The translations under genes and the position numbers were made by a program. Below the pieces are notes generated by a model that saw only the letters and a program-made list of their open reading frames with translations, did not search any database and had not been told where the DNA came from. This document shows, one piece after another, positions 9,393-21,623 of a DNA stretch of 64,000 bases (position 1 is the first letter of the stretch; every line of letters starts with the position of its first letter). This DNA comes from Hypomesus transpacificus (Eukaryota > Chordata > Actinopteri > Osmeriformes > Osmeridae): positions 11,847,723 through 11,911,722 of the forward strand of contig NC_061077.1 of assembly GCF_021917145.1 (NCBI RefSeq), given 5' to 3'.

Positions 9393-12300
9393 TCAGTCAT
9401 GATTCTGTCCGTCTGGTTGTGTTCCGGAACAGTCCCCGTTGTTCCGGTTCTGTCTCGAGGACTCCAGTGCTAACTGCATGCCCCAGATGCTAAGAGGCCT
9501 CATGTAGCCCAGCGAGCGGTAGATGCCCTTCTCACAGTATGCCTCGGGGGTCTGGAAGGCCATGCCCAGCCTCTCCCACACGGTCCTGTAGCACCCCTCC
9601 GCTGTGTGAAGGCCCTCCTCCAGCATGCCCTGCAGGACAAACACACGTCCACACAGGTGAGACAGACAATATACGACAAATGCGGTTTGTGTTCCCAAGC
9701 TTGCAGCCAATGGGAGGTTTATTGTCAGTGCTTCTTTGCTGTTTTGAATCAGTGCAACTGATAACAAGGGCAGTGTTTGCTCATCAGTGTTGGGTTGAGA
9801 AAGATTGATCAACTCTGGACTAAAACAGGGTGTTGACACACAAGCACAAGAACAGGAACACACCCTTACACAGGAACACACACATGCATGCATAACCCAC
9901 ACAGGCATACACACAAAGGCAAACACACGCTCTCGAACACACACACACAAACTGTAGGCAGTACCATCTCTCACACACACATACTCACCTCCTGGATCAT
10001 AGTGGCCGCCAGTCCGTAGACCACCCCCACCCAGACTTCATCTGATTGGACGCTGGAGCGGTCTGGCACGCCGTCAGGCCTCATCCCGTTGACCGCGCCC
10101 ATCTGCCCTCCCGCGAAACTCATCACGTTCAGATCAAACACAGACTTGAGCGCTGTGCGGATCTTCTCCTTTGGAAACGCCTGGGGAAAGGGAAAGATTG
10201 TTTAGATGTATAGTCAATATGTACATAACCCCAAGGGAGAAATAGGGTTGCGACAGCCTTGCCTCAAACACGGTTATAAGCAAACGGCATATACACGAAT
10301 GATTCAAAGCGGAGAAACGATGTTGCGTGTCGCAGCTGTGTCTGTGTTTTTAAGTGTCAAATGTTGTAAACTTTGACTGAGAGTCTGGTTGTGCGGTTTC
10401 TCTTACCTGGTATTCTCCCTCTCCAAGTCCTGACGCTCTCAGGAACCACTGGCCGGCACACTGGTCTGACATCACACTGTTGGACAGGTCACGGCCTCCA
10501 CTGTCGTAGTTATAGTACTTGCCTACAGAGAGCAGGAGATATTGTACCAATGCATTAAGTCGAGGATGGGTATATGGCCCAGTGATGGAGCGTTTAACTC
10601 CAGATCAAGTCGTAGCATTACATTAAGTCATTTAGCAGACACTTTTATCCAAAGCGACTTCCAAGAGAGGGCTTAACAAAGTGCATAAGTCACTGATGAT
10701 AACAACAAGATAGCCCCAAATACATTGCGGGTAGCCAAAACATGAAGCACACATTGTGAAGAACCAAAATAAGTGCCTAAATGGAAGAACCACAAGAGCA
10801 TGTAGTTAAACAAGGTACAATTAAACAACACAAATCGCTTTAAGTGCAAGTGTATCTGTAGAAAAGCAAGCAACAGTAAAAAATATTTCACAGCGAGTAC
10901 AACAATTTAAATCAGTTACCACTAACCAACAAGAGCAACAAGTCTCTAAGTAGGGTGAAGTGCCTTGCCCAAGGACATTTAACTTGGCCGGGAATCAAAC
11001 CGGCAACCTTTTGATTAACAGTCTGACTCCCTAACTGCTCAGCCATCTGACCCCCCCCCCCCCCTACTATATACAGTGCTGCTTTCCACAACACAGTACT
11101 TCACACACCGTTCCAGAGCAGCTTGTCGTAGGCTGCGCTGCCCCGGTCCAGGATGTCTCTGTAGCGCAGGAAGGCTGCCTCGTCGTCCACTAGCTTGGCC
11201 ATCTTGCACATGACACACACCGAAGCCAGCCACAGGCCCCCACAGTACGCGCTGAAACACAACCACACAAGTCAAGCATAGAGGGTTAATCACTGAACCA
11301 TAATATCACAACTGTCACATGTTCACTTTCACATCAGGCATATCTGACCACAAACAGGATATCGCAATGTGACACAACAGTACCCTTTGAAAATTAGGTA
11401 ACTGAAGCAGTTACAAACCAGCAGACCGCTATTCATAACTTGTTTATAGCTACACATCCAAGCGGCATCTATTCAACATTAAGAAATTGGATTTACCATG
11501 CATGCACGTCCTGCATCTGGTTATGAGGCTACAGCCTTTGAACACAGTCACTCTACACTCCCAGGAGAGAGCTATGGAAGCAGCTTAAAATACCCTTCTT
11601 TATTCTTGCTCTCGTCACGGGACAGGATGTCAAGTCAAACTATTCATTGGTTTTTTATTTCCTAACCACATTACGCCACTTTGTTCCTCTCTCTGACTGT
11701 GCATGAATTATCTGTCCTTCTGTACATCCATGGCAGGTTTGAAGGTTTTGTAGCATGTGAACAGGGTTCAACCAATGTATATCCAAAATAACCAAACAGT
11801 TTACAGTGTAAGTAATTTACATGTGCGTGTGTCTCTCTCTGTTACCTGGGTCCAGTAACAGTCCAACCATCATAGGTCTGGTCTGCATAGCCCGAGTTCT
11901 CAATCAGCCCATCACCATCCTCGTCAAATTTCATCTCTGATTCCATCACTGCCTAATGGACCAATCCAAATAGAGTGTGTACAGAGTGTTTAATTGTAAA
12001 TAAATCACTCAAAGCCAATGTCATACATACCGTGGTATTATAGTAATCTAGCACAGATCTCCATTATTTGAAATGTTGACACAAAACATGTAAATAACGG
12101 CTGCCTAATATAAAGTACGTAATATTTGTGCGCACATCGTACCTGGCAGATGGGCCACATGTCCTGGAGGTACTGGGAGTCCTGGGTGAGATGGTAGTCT
12201 CTGTAGACGTGCAGGATGAACTTCAGGTTCAGGTCCTTCCAGTCGGCCGTGTCGTGGATCAGGTAGGCGTTGACGCGCACCCACGGCTCGTCATCTAGGG

Positions 12301-15300
12301 GAGAGGGCAGTGGACTCGCGTTAAAACTAGTAGTAAGAGATTCACGCTGTGGAATGGACCTAGGGCAGTGGTTCCCAACCCTGGTAATCAAGGAACACCT
12401 GTCCTGCATGTTTTAGATGTTTCCGTGATCCAACACACCTGAATCAAATGAATGGTCATAAGCAGGCTTCTGCAGAGCTTGTTAGAAACCACTGACCTAG
12501 GGGACTGTCTAGAACAGAGGTTCTAGACATTCAAATGAATGGTCACAAGCAGGCTTCTGTAGAGCTGGATAATGACCCATTCATTTGAATCAGGCGTGTT
12601 GGAGCAGGGAAAAGTCTAGAACATGCAGGACAGGTGTTCCCTGAGGACCAAGGTTGGGAACCACTGTTCTAGAAGGATTATACCTAACTGAAGAAGTATT
12701 GTAAGATGAAAGAATCTGACCAGCGCAGTTGACGGTGTTTTTGTGCATGTGAAAGAGGTTGGGGGTGGAGGAGCTTGGGGGTGGATGTGAGGGTGGGGTG
12801 GATGTGGAGTGTGGGTGTGGATGTGGAGGAGTGTGGGTGTGGATGTGAGGGTGGGGTGGATGTGGGGTTGTCCAACCTGGGTCTCCGATGTCGTGAGGGA
12901 CAACGTTTCTTGTCTTGACGGCAGAATAGCGCCCACTCATCAGGTGTAACCTCTCTGTTGGGTCATGCTGGACCACGCTGCCAGCTGGATGAAACAGCAA
13001 ACAGTTATCAGCACATCTTTCTTGAACATCTATTCAAAAACGACTAATTCTTCTTGAACAAGGGACTGTGTGCATACACACAAACTATATACAAACACGA
13101 TATATATATTTCCCTTGCACAAATACAAACACAATCTGCTTTTGAGCATACACACACACACCACAATGCAAGTCTAAATAGCAGTCTAAATACTGAGATA
13201 AGCCACCTACTCACCAATATCATACTGCAGGCTCAGGGCCAGTTTGGGCCAAAGCATAATGAGTGCAAAGGAAGCATAGAAGTGCACGTCATATGTGTTG
13301 TACATCCTGTACTCGTGACCTGGGGGAGGGGGGAGAGCAGGGAAGGGGGAGAGCAGGGGAGGGGGAGAGCAGGGGAGGGGTGAGAGCAGGGGAGGGGGGT
13401 GGGGGGGAGAGCAGGGGAGGGGGAGAGCAGGGGAGGGGGAGAGCAGGGGAGGGGTGAGAGCAGGGGAGGGGGGTGGGGGGAGAGCAGGGGAGAGGGGAGA
13501 GCAGGGAAGGGGGAGAGCAGGGGAGGGGGAGAGCAGGGGAGGGGTGAGAGCAGGGGAGGGGTGAGAGCAGGGGAGGGGTGAGAGCAGGGGAGGGGGAGAG
13601 CAGGGGAGGGGTGAGAGCAGGGGAGGGGGAGAGCAGGGGAGGGGGAGAGCAGGGGAGGGGGAGAGCAGGGGAGGGGGAGAGCAGGGGAGGGGTGAGAGCA
13701 GGGGAGGGGGAGAGCAGGGGAGGGGGGAGAGCAGGGGAGGGGGGTGGGGGGAGAGCAGGGGAGGGGGAGAGCAGGGGAGGGGGAGAGCAGGGGAGGGGTG
13801 AGAGCAGGGGAGGGGGGTGGGGGGGAGAGCAGGGGAGAGGGGAGAGCAGGGAAGGGGGAGAGCAGGGGAGGGGGAGAGCAGGGGAGGGGTGAGAGCAGGG
13901 GAGGGGTGAGAGCAGGGGAGGGGTGAGAGCAGGGGAGGGGGAGAGCAGGGGAGGGGTGAGAGCAGGGGAGGGGGAGAGCAGGGGAGGGGGAGAGCAGGGG
14001 AGGGGGAGAGCAGGGGAGGGGGAGAGCAGGGGAGGGGTGAGAGCAGGGGAGGGGTGAGAGCAGGGGAGGGGGAGAGCAGGGGAGGGGGGAGAGCAGGGGA
14101 GGGGGGGAGAGCAGGGGAGGGGGAGAGCAGGGGAGGGGGAGAGCAGGGGAGGGTGAGAGCAGGGGAGGGGGAGAGCAGGGGAGGGGTGAGAGCAGGGGAG
14201 GGTGAGAGCAGGGGAGGGGGGAGAGCAGGGGAGGGGTGAGAGCAGGGGAGGGGGAGAGCAGGGGAGGGGGTAGAGCAGGAGAGGGGGAGAGCAGGGGAGG
14301 GGTGAGAGCAGGGGAGGGGGAGAGCAGGGGAGGGTGAGAGCAGGGGAGGGGGAGAGCAGGGGAGGGGGAGAGCAGGGGAGGGGGGTAGAGCAGGAGAGGG
14401 GGAGAGCAGGGGAGGGGGTAGAGCAGGGTCATTTATCATCTCCACTCCCACACAAAGACCTTTAAGTGTTAAATCTTGCAAACAGTCCTCTCCCGAGCAC
14501 AAAACACACCCAGACACAAACCCCCTCCCAGTCCTGTCTACATCCCTGTGTGTAAGGTTCGTCTTGTTACGTCATGGTAGCTCACCCTCCAGGTAGGCGA
14601 AGCGTCCGTACTCCTTGATGATGTCGGGCTGGGCCGGAAGGCCCCCGTCCTCGCTACGTAGCCCTCCGCTGACGTCACTGTCCTCCGCCAGCTCCGTCCA
14701 CACTGTGCCCCCGTCCGCCACGAAGTAGAGCTCGTTAAACAGGGCCGACTTGTACCAGGAAGGGAGGGTACTGTCACACACACACACATCATAAACACAC
14801 ACATCATAAACACTCATCATCTTGTCCTGTATGTTTTTTCTTTTGTTTCTTTTTTAATTGATATCCTTTGATATGGGCCAAGTGCCTGAAATAAAGCTGA
14901 AATAAATATTTAAATAAATAAACATGCACATCATAAACACACACCCATCATAAACACACACACACACACACCCATCATAAACACAAACATCGGGGATAAT
15001 TACAGTTATGCGTGCGTTAAACAACGTTAGTCCAGGGGAACAGGGTTTTGTGACAATTGAGCGTCATGGGAATGAGCATGCGGTGGATTCTCAGAATGAT
15101 AAACGTATGTAATATTGACCCAAAGTCAAGTAAACTTCCACCCTGCTCTGCAGGTCAAGGCGGACACGTCTCATAGGTTCCAGTCCCACACTCCCCTGCA
15201 GGTCCCATGCACCATTCATCGCTAAGGCTGAAAGTGTCTGCTAAATGAACACATGCAAATATGATATAAGCATTGTACATACGAAACTACCCACATAACC

Positions 15301-18300
15301 CTGATGGTCAGTGTAGATAGAGAGGGCTGTGTGTGTGCACCTGTGTAGATGGAGAGGACTGTGTGTGTAGATAGAGAGGGCTTTGGGTGTAGATAGAGAG
15401 GGCTGTGGGTGTAGATAGAGGGCTGTGTGTGTATATAGAGGGCTGTGTGTGTATATAGAGAGGACTGTGTGTGTGTAGATAGAGGGCTGTGTGTGCACCT
15501 GTCCTGCAGGATGGGTCTCTGCCACGCCTCGATCTTCCTCTCCCAGTCCCTGTAGCGCGTCAAGGCACGGTGACAGAGAGAGGGGGCTGCATCCCCTTTC
15601 GTGCCAAAGAATCGGGTGTACCTCCTAGAAAACACACACACAAACGTACACACACATTGTAAGAGGGAGCTGCTGGTACTCAGTAGGAAACATCGGCGTG
15701 TTGACACAACAAGGTCATCTCACAGTTCTGTGATATGACAAACATGGATACAATAGGTCTTTGGTTGGGCATGCTGTTGTGTAGTGTTTTGGTGTGCGCA
15801 TGGAACTGGTTGCTTTTAGACTGCTCGCTCTGTGGTTAATGTCACTGAAGACGGAATGCTCCAGTTAAGAGTGCGTATCGGTTTCAGCAAACAAGACTGT
15901 TATGAGTGTGTGTTACCCAGGGGGCTGTGTAACAGGAGAGTATGTGTGTTTGTGTGTGTGTATGGGGCATGTTGGCACATGCTGGCTAATGTATACAGTC
16001 TTGGTGTCAGGTTGGCAATGTATAACTATCTTTCATTGAGCTTCTGACTGCAAGGCTTCCTTATCGAGCCAACAGCTAGATATGCATGTGAGGAAGCCTT
16101 CCTCGCAGCTCAGTAACTCGAGGAGAGGGACTAGAAAACAGGGACAAGAAGAGGAGGAGAGACAAGAGGAGAGAGGGATGAGAGAGGAAGAGAGAGGATT
16201 GAGAGGACATGGGGGGGGGGGAGAGAGAGCGCATTGCAGGGCATAAAAAACAAGGACTGGAATGAGGAAGTAGAGGAAGCTGGTGAAAGAGGAGCTGAGA
16301 GAGAGGTAACAGGATCCCCCAAAACGTTATGGAAATGAACATGGATAAGGCATAACAAACCCAGACTGAATACCAAGTCCACGTCGTGTGGTGGTGGCCT
16401 CTACAGTGCTTGTATTCCAATAGAGGGCTGACTTAAAAACAAGCCTTATCCTCTCTGTGACTCAAAAGTATTGAATGGGATCAACTCAAATCTGTCTCTA
16501 AGGAGAGGTAGACTGCTGTACCTATCGTGTTTTCTCTCGTGGGAGCCAAAGGTGACAGTGGGCATGTCCCACGCCAGGCTGAACTCCAGGGCGTTGTGGC
16601 CCTGTGCGGGCACCGAGCAGCCCACAGCCAGGGCGGCCGCCACCTTCTCCCCCTTGGCGGTGGGAGGACTGGAGCCTGGAGGGACGGAGGGAAGGAGAGA
16701 GGTGTCAGGAGAGGTAGCTGGGAGGCTGGTCGACGCAAACCTCTACTACTTTTTAATTAGTGCACCTTCAATACATTATGGTTTCTCGGGGTAGTACGTC
16801 ACATCTGGTATTAATGAAGGGATTTCCGAGTGGCCCACAGTTATCACGGGCAGCGGTTGATTGGCAGAGAGTACTGACCAGTAGGAGAATCAAGCCGTCC
16901 ATCGGTGATGAGGTCACTCCAAAGTCCGCTGCAGGTTCCTTTTGGGCTGAACGCTGTCTGGTGGCTGATCTCTCTGTCAGGCTGATGTATATCACACAAT
17001 CAAACGCATAATCAAATCATACTTTATAAGGATGAACCCTAACACACAGAAGTAAGATCGGTGTTTGAGACATCCAGTCTTTACTGGGCACCATATGTCA
17101 TGTTGTGCTTGTACCTGCTCTCTGGCAGCCATGCAGAGGGTGTAGGGGTTCACCGCGGTGCAATGATGCAGCAGGACCCCGGACACCGCCTCCCCCTCCT
17201 TCTCCAGGTGGAATGGTTCATTCCAGTGACCCCCGCTCTTGTCGTCCTTGTGGCCCGACCCGTTGACCAAAGTGAGCATGATGGAGACGTCGAGGGCGTA
17301 GTCATTCCTGTTCTCGACGTCCCACACAAACACTGCCACTGGGAGGCTGGAGTCCTGAGAGGGTTGGATGTGTGTGGGTGAGGGGAAGGTAAGGGAGGTT
17401 AAACGGGCAAAAAAAAAACAATAAAATAAGTGCCAGATGGGTACTCTTCAGCCAGTTCCAGTCATGCTGGTTGAGAAATAACATGAAAACGCGCGGGTCC
17501 CGGTCACCTGATAGTCGTGTGGGATGACGGGGGACACCTGTCTGCAGGTGAGGGTGACGTTCTGTCCCGGGAGGTGGTAGACAGTCCAGGCGCGGGGGTA
17601 CAGGGCGTGGTAGAAGGCGTACTCTCCGCAATAGCCCCAGTTCCAGCCCTGTAGCACTGGGGGGCGCTCCACAGACAGCACCTGCTGGTACACGGTCTGA
17701 CCTCCCCGACGTAGGCACACGGTGAACTGTGGACCGCAGAGGAGGAGGAACGGATGGGACGGAGAACAGGAAAACAGATTGGGGGAGAACATTTTTTTAA
17801 ATGAGGATAAGGTGAGGATCGCAAATGACTTCTAGCTGTTTCCGTACATAAGCGTTCCCACTAACGTCATTTGTGTAAAGGGTACCTGGTTAGCTATGAC
17901 AGTTTTGTAGTGGTACATTCCAGGGTTAAGCTGCCACCTGCAGAACTCCCCCCGCCAGCCTCTCGTGATGGTACCTCCCCCTATCCCTCCCAGAGGAGCA
18001 CCTGCAGAGGAAGGAGCATCACTCAGAACATCACAGCTTCATATTTCCTTGCTGGTTGATGTGGATGCTCGGCAATTAGATGTGTTAAAGAAACTGGTTC
18101 TGATTTAGGGCTTTACCGTAGATTTGTCGTAGTGGAAGTGCCCGGAACATGTCGATGAAGGGAGCTTTCTTTTCCACCTGTGTCTTCTTGTACCACCATT
18201 TCAGATACCTACACACACACACACACGTTAGCTGGATCTCAACAAGTTGGACATTATTTGCCTTTATATTTCCAAGAAGAACAAGCTCACACAATCCTGA

Positions 18301-21300
18301 AACAGTCGCCAAAAACACAAGCAAGCACACACACGAACTGTGGAAATCAGAGGATTCCATCTTTCTTCTGGGGGGGTGGGTGGATGTGGGGGTTGAGAAA
18401 ATATAGGACATTCCTGCATTGTTGACTGGCAACTGGAAACACGGCATTGCAGGCGTACAAAGAGATGTGCTGTGTTTGAAGCTGTCCTTCAACACATCTT
18501 GTAGTATATAATGCACCGTGGAAGTAAGGAGACGCTAACAATAGGGAGACTGACGTCAGATCAGTAACGGATTTCACGTGTCCAACCAACTCTCCGTGGA
18601 ACTCCACCGTCATATAAACAGCATTGAGAGAGAGAGAGAGAGGGTGAGAAAGGCACGCTTGTTTTTTCCTCTCTCTTTCCACGCTTCTCTTTCTCTCTCA
18701 ATCCTTGGTGTGTGTTTAAATGCACGCCCAGCTGTTTCTCTGCCTTCAGGCCTCTGAATCAAAAGCAGGGCCAAATAGCAGGCGATTAACATGGACGGAA
18801 AAGAGAGGGGGGAATTGTCTGTCCTGAGCTCAGAGAGCTGCCAAGGTCTGACAGAGTTATGTGTGGGTGGGTGGGTGTGTGTGAGTGTGTGTGTGTATGT
18901 TGATCTGGGTGCGTATCAGGGGGCATCCCAGGGATGCACTGTGAATTATTGATCAGGCCGAGTTGAAAAAGGACCCAAGCACTTCATGGGCCTGGGGTTT
19001 TAACAGGCAGGCGTTTCAGACTGCTTTACAGAGACACTCACTCTACCACACAATAGATAAGTCAACTGCCGCATCTGTGTAACATGTCTTTCACCGTACA
19101 CCAAGACTTCTCTACTTCCTAGACTACCGTTTCTGCGTTGTAGTCTACACCTTTTTACTGTGTAGACCCCCTGGGGGGAGGGGGGGTCCTTGGCTGAGCG
19201 GTTAGGGAATCAGGCTATTAATCAAGTTCAATTCCCTTGTCGCGCTAAATGACCCGCTTGCCTCGGAGGGAGGGTTCCTGTACTTACAGGGACATTCTCT
19301 CTGGATAAGAGCGTCTGCTAAATGACTCAATGTAAATATACTGTGGAGAAATACCATCTGAAACGTAGGAAATAGCTTGACGCTGTTCCCATGTTAGGCT
19401 CTCAGTCCCAGGTTAGCTCATGAAGCAGACAATGGGATTGAGTTGTGTTGAATAGGCCATGAATGGGACGGGCAGTATCAATAGAGACAAGGCTTGTGGT
19501 GTTCAAAGGCGTAGCAACAAACATGGGACCCATTGGTCTCTGTTGGAACTCTGTAAATCAGGCACTTTGCTCTGCTCTGGAATCCACTGAACGGTAAAGG
19601 CCATGTGGGAGAACCCGAGTCACTTTCGCAGAAAATCTATTCAACTTTTTACTTTGTGTTCTGGCATAGCATTTTTGGGTTTCCTTTTTCCACTATATTC
19701 TTAACCTATATCCCACTCCCCGCACAACCAATCGATTCTCGGCACACAAACATTATCATACAACACATGTCAATGATTAATGGTTGTCATGGTGACCGGT
19801 GGGGTATTAAGCACCACACCTTCAGTTCTGTCTCTTAGGAAAGCCTTCTTTGTTTTGAGGACATGAAAGGTTGATTTCGTACTGTAGGGTTAACTATGTA
19901 TGTGGAAAAAAAAGATGTGAAACCAAATGTTTTATACGTCGTTTTATACTCTTTGCTGGTGTAGTGTGATATAGGCATGTATTGTGCAGTGTAAGTGTAC
20001 CCTTGATCAAATACAGCTCTGAAATAAATGTAGACCACTGCACCTTTTTCTTTCATAAAAATTAAAGTTGAGAAGGACAATTTTGAGTGAGAAACAGGAA
20101 GGATTTGCATTGGCCTCTTGAATTTCACCCTTCTGTGTCTCAATCAAAATGGTCCTTCTCAACTTTTTAATTAATTTATTTTTTATGAAAGAAAAAGGTG
20201 CAGTGGTCTCAATTTTTTCCAGAGCTGTATGTAGTCATGATTTGGAGGTACAATACTGAAGGGAAAACACTAAGAACCTCCAATGAAGGTTGAGGTTACA
20301 TGGTATTTATGTACCAGTCTAGCTTAATGCCGATCCACAAGCGGGACTGGTTTAACTGCACATGCCATGTCCCTGCTGGAAAAAAACTCACCAGACTTGA
20401 TCTACTGTCTTAACACAAATACCTGGTTGGAGGTTCCCCTGGGAGAGCAAAATGGGAGAGATGAAGGACAATTCGTGTCTTCAACCCCCCCCCCCCCCCC
20501 CCCACCACCACCACCACCACACACACACACATTTTCAAGTGTCATCTGGACTGTAACTGATCCCTTTCACTGCAGTGTGCCTTTCATTTCTGAATTAAGA
20601 TATGATCCCCCCTCTCCAGATGTAGAGATTAGATGAAGGCATTCCCTCTGAGGCTCAGGCCCCTGAACAGGGCCCATACCTTGGCAGGTTAGGAATTTAG
20701 CCTTCTATCAGACACACGTACACACTTCTCAGATGTCAGATCTCAGCAATTCATGTTGTTTAATTGTAACTTGCTTAACTACATGCTCTTATGGTTCTTC
20801 CCTTTGGCATTTATTTTTGGGTTGTTCACAATGTGTGCTTCATGTTTTGGCTACCCCTATCTTGTTGTTATTATCAGTGGCCTATGTACTTTGTAAAGCT
20901 CTCTCTTGGAAGTCGCTTTGGATAAAAGCGTCTGCTAAATGAATAAATGTATATGTCAGGAACCGGGCAAACCATGTTCAGTCAGTCAACAGCATAGATG
21001 TATCTGAACAGGTTAGGTGTTGTGCGGGACGCCACCTTAACCATGTCTCTTATTTCCTTAGTTCAATGGGACTGAGATTGGAAACCAGAGGTAAATGAGA
21101 GCTGTAGGAGAACCTGTCTTGCATGGACCTTTCCTAAGGAGCAGGCAGAGCAATACCGTTTCTTAATTTATCCAGCATGTGAATAAAACCTTACAGAATG
21201 CAGTTCTGCCTCTCACCCAGCATAGGATTGACGGGAATAAGTGCCATGCTCACTATGTTAAACACAGTCACCCACCATCTACCTAGGGAGACCACATTGC

Positions 21301-21623
21301 TCTAACCTGTAGATTAGAAAAGCAAATGCTGCTATAGCGACAAGGCAGACACCTGTGATTCGACTCTTCCATTCCACTAGCTATGGGTTGAACAGCTAGC
21401 TATAGGTTCCGCGGCATTAGTGATCTTACCTGAGACCCAGTCCGATGTGATCCACGAGGTTTGACAGCGACACGTCTTTAGCTTGGAATGGCTTCCTCTT
21501 CTCCTTGAATTCGTGTGCTAGGCAGATTCTCCAGCCTTCTTTTGGTACTTCGTAGCCCGGTTCGGTGGACACATACCGACCCATTAGGTCTGATGTAGAT
21601 TTTTCGGTCGACTCCATGTTCAT
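9393..21623 (-). CDS. gba2: Non-lysosomal glucosylceramidase (GH116)
   Basis: GBA2 hydrolyses glucosylceramide to glucose and ceramide at the cytosolic face of ER/Golgi membranes. Seventeen exons on the minus strand, in order: 21623-21430, 18208-18117, 18001-17886, 17726-17508, 17354-17115, 16969-16879, 16675-16522, 15624-15499, 14770-14586, 13319-13215, 12984-12877, 12294-12143, 11952-11846, 11251-11109, 10522-10407, 10180-9989, 9629-9393. All junctions are GT-AG and phases close to 858 codons; human GBA2 has 927 residues. The N-terminal domain has [20 protein letters not shown]. The GH116 nucleophile is Glu472 in FAYLEG (14589-14587). The acid/base is Asp622 in QTYDGW (11871-11869). These lie 150 residues apart, as human E527 and D677 do. 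The start is the first of two close methionines (21623 or 21617). The 5' edge of exon 6 is the least certain junction. Confidence 0.96.
10614..10880 (-). repeat. L2-tailed retroposon copy
   Basis: Read on the minus strand it contains GCATGAAGC-type words and ends GTCGCTTTGGATAAAAGTGT then CTGCTAAATG. This tail is shared with fish L2-type LINEs and the SINEs they mobilise. Related copies lie at 20741-20955 and 39213-39370. It sits in gba2 intron 14. Confidence 0.7.
10950..11053 (-). repeat. tRNA-derived SINE head fragment
   Basis: On the minus strand it starts GGTCAGATGGCTGAGCAGTT, followed by a box B-like GGTTTGATTCCCGGCC and TGTCCTTGGGCAAGGCACTT. It is the 5' part of the same SINE family as the copies at 26676 and 36990. 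A poly-G/C run at 11051-11064 adjoins its start. Confidence 0.8.
12366..12666. mobile_element. Palindromic non-autonomous hAT-like element
   Basis: Its ends are CAGTGGTTCCCAACCCTGGT and the exact kind of inverse (CCAAGGTTGGGAACCACTG). Long complementary arms contain ACACCTGTCCTGCATGTTTT and its complement. An internal partial repeat near 12500-12540 suggests a second copy inserted or a rearrangement. It lies in gba2 intron 11, between exon 12 and exon 11. Confidence 0.75.
12755..12865. repeat. GT/GGAT-rich imperfect minisatellite
   Basis: Repeats of GGTGTGGATGTGGAGGAGTG-like words lie in gba2 intron 11, ending 12 bp beyond the exon 11 splice donor. Confidence 0.75.
13328..14427. repeat. 1.1-kb G-rich minisatellite in gba2 intron 9
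   Basis: About 60 copies of a 17-19 bp unit, GGGGAGAGCAGGGGAGG with G-tract length variants and GGTG or GTAG forms. Some longer blocks repeat at a higher order, for example those containing GGGGGGTGGGGGGAGAGC. The G-rich strand is the template strand of gba2, so the pre-mRNA is C-rich here. The array ends within 10 bp of the exon 10 acceptor (13320-13321). Frames stay open through it only because the repeat lacks stop words. Confidence 0.97.
15318..15497. repeat. GTGTAGATAGAGAGGGCT minisatellite
   Basis: About eight imperfect units of 20-27 bp (GTGTGTAGATAGAGAGGGCT) in gba2 intron 8. They run up to the exon 8 donor at 15498. Confidence 0.85.
19186..19338 (+). repeat. tRNA-derived SINE, diverged copy
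   Basis: It starts with a GGCTGAGCGGTTAGGGAATC tRNA-like promoter and ends CTGGATAAGAGCGTCTGCTA then AATGACTCAATGTAAAT. The middle domain is shortened. It lies in gba2 intron 1. Confidence 0.85.
20012..20229. mobile_element. Tc1/mariner-derived MITE
   Basis: Its ends are TACAGCTCTG and CAGAGCTGTA. Long arms carry ACCACTGCACCTTTTTCTTT and its complement, and the core is the same GAGAAGGACAATTTTGAGTG palindrome as the copy at 5731. It is fully palindromic and non-coding, in gba2 intron 1. Confidence 0.8.
20486..20530. repeat. Poly-C, CCA and CA repeat
   Basis: A C-run is followed by CCA repeats and then CA repeats. It is a compound microsatellite in gba2 intron 1. Confidence 0.95.
20741..20955 (+). 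repeat. L2-tailed retroposon copy
   Basis: It contains GTTCACAATGTGTGCTTCAT and ATCTTGTTGTTATTATCAGT and ends GTCGCTTTGGATAAAAGCGT then CTGCTAAATGAATAAATGTA. It is the same family as 10614 and 39213, in gba2 intron 1. Confidence 0.75.

Noticed and set aside
13207-14517. Frames of about 400 codons on the minus strand, rich in Pro, Ser, Leu and Cys
   Set aside because: They come from the stop-free 17-19 bp minisatellite in gba2 intron 9. Only the short exon 10 part (13215-13319) is coding.
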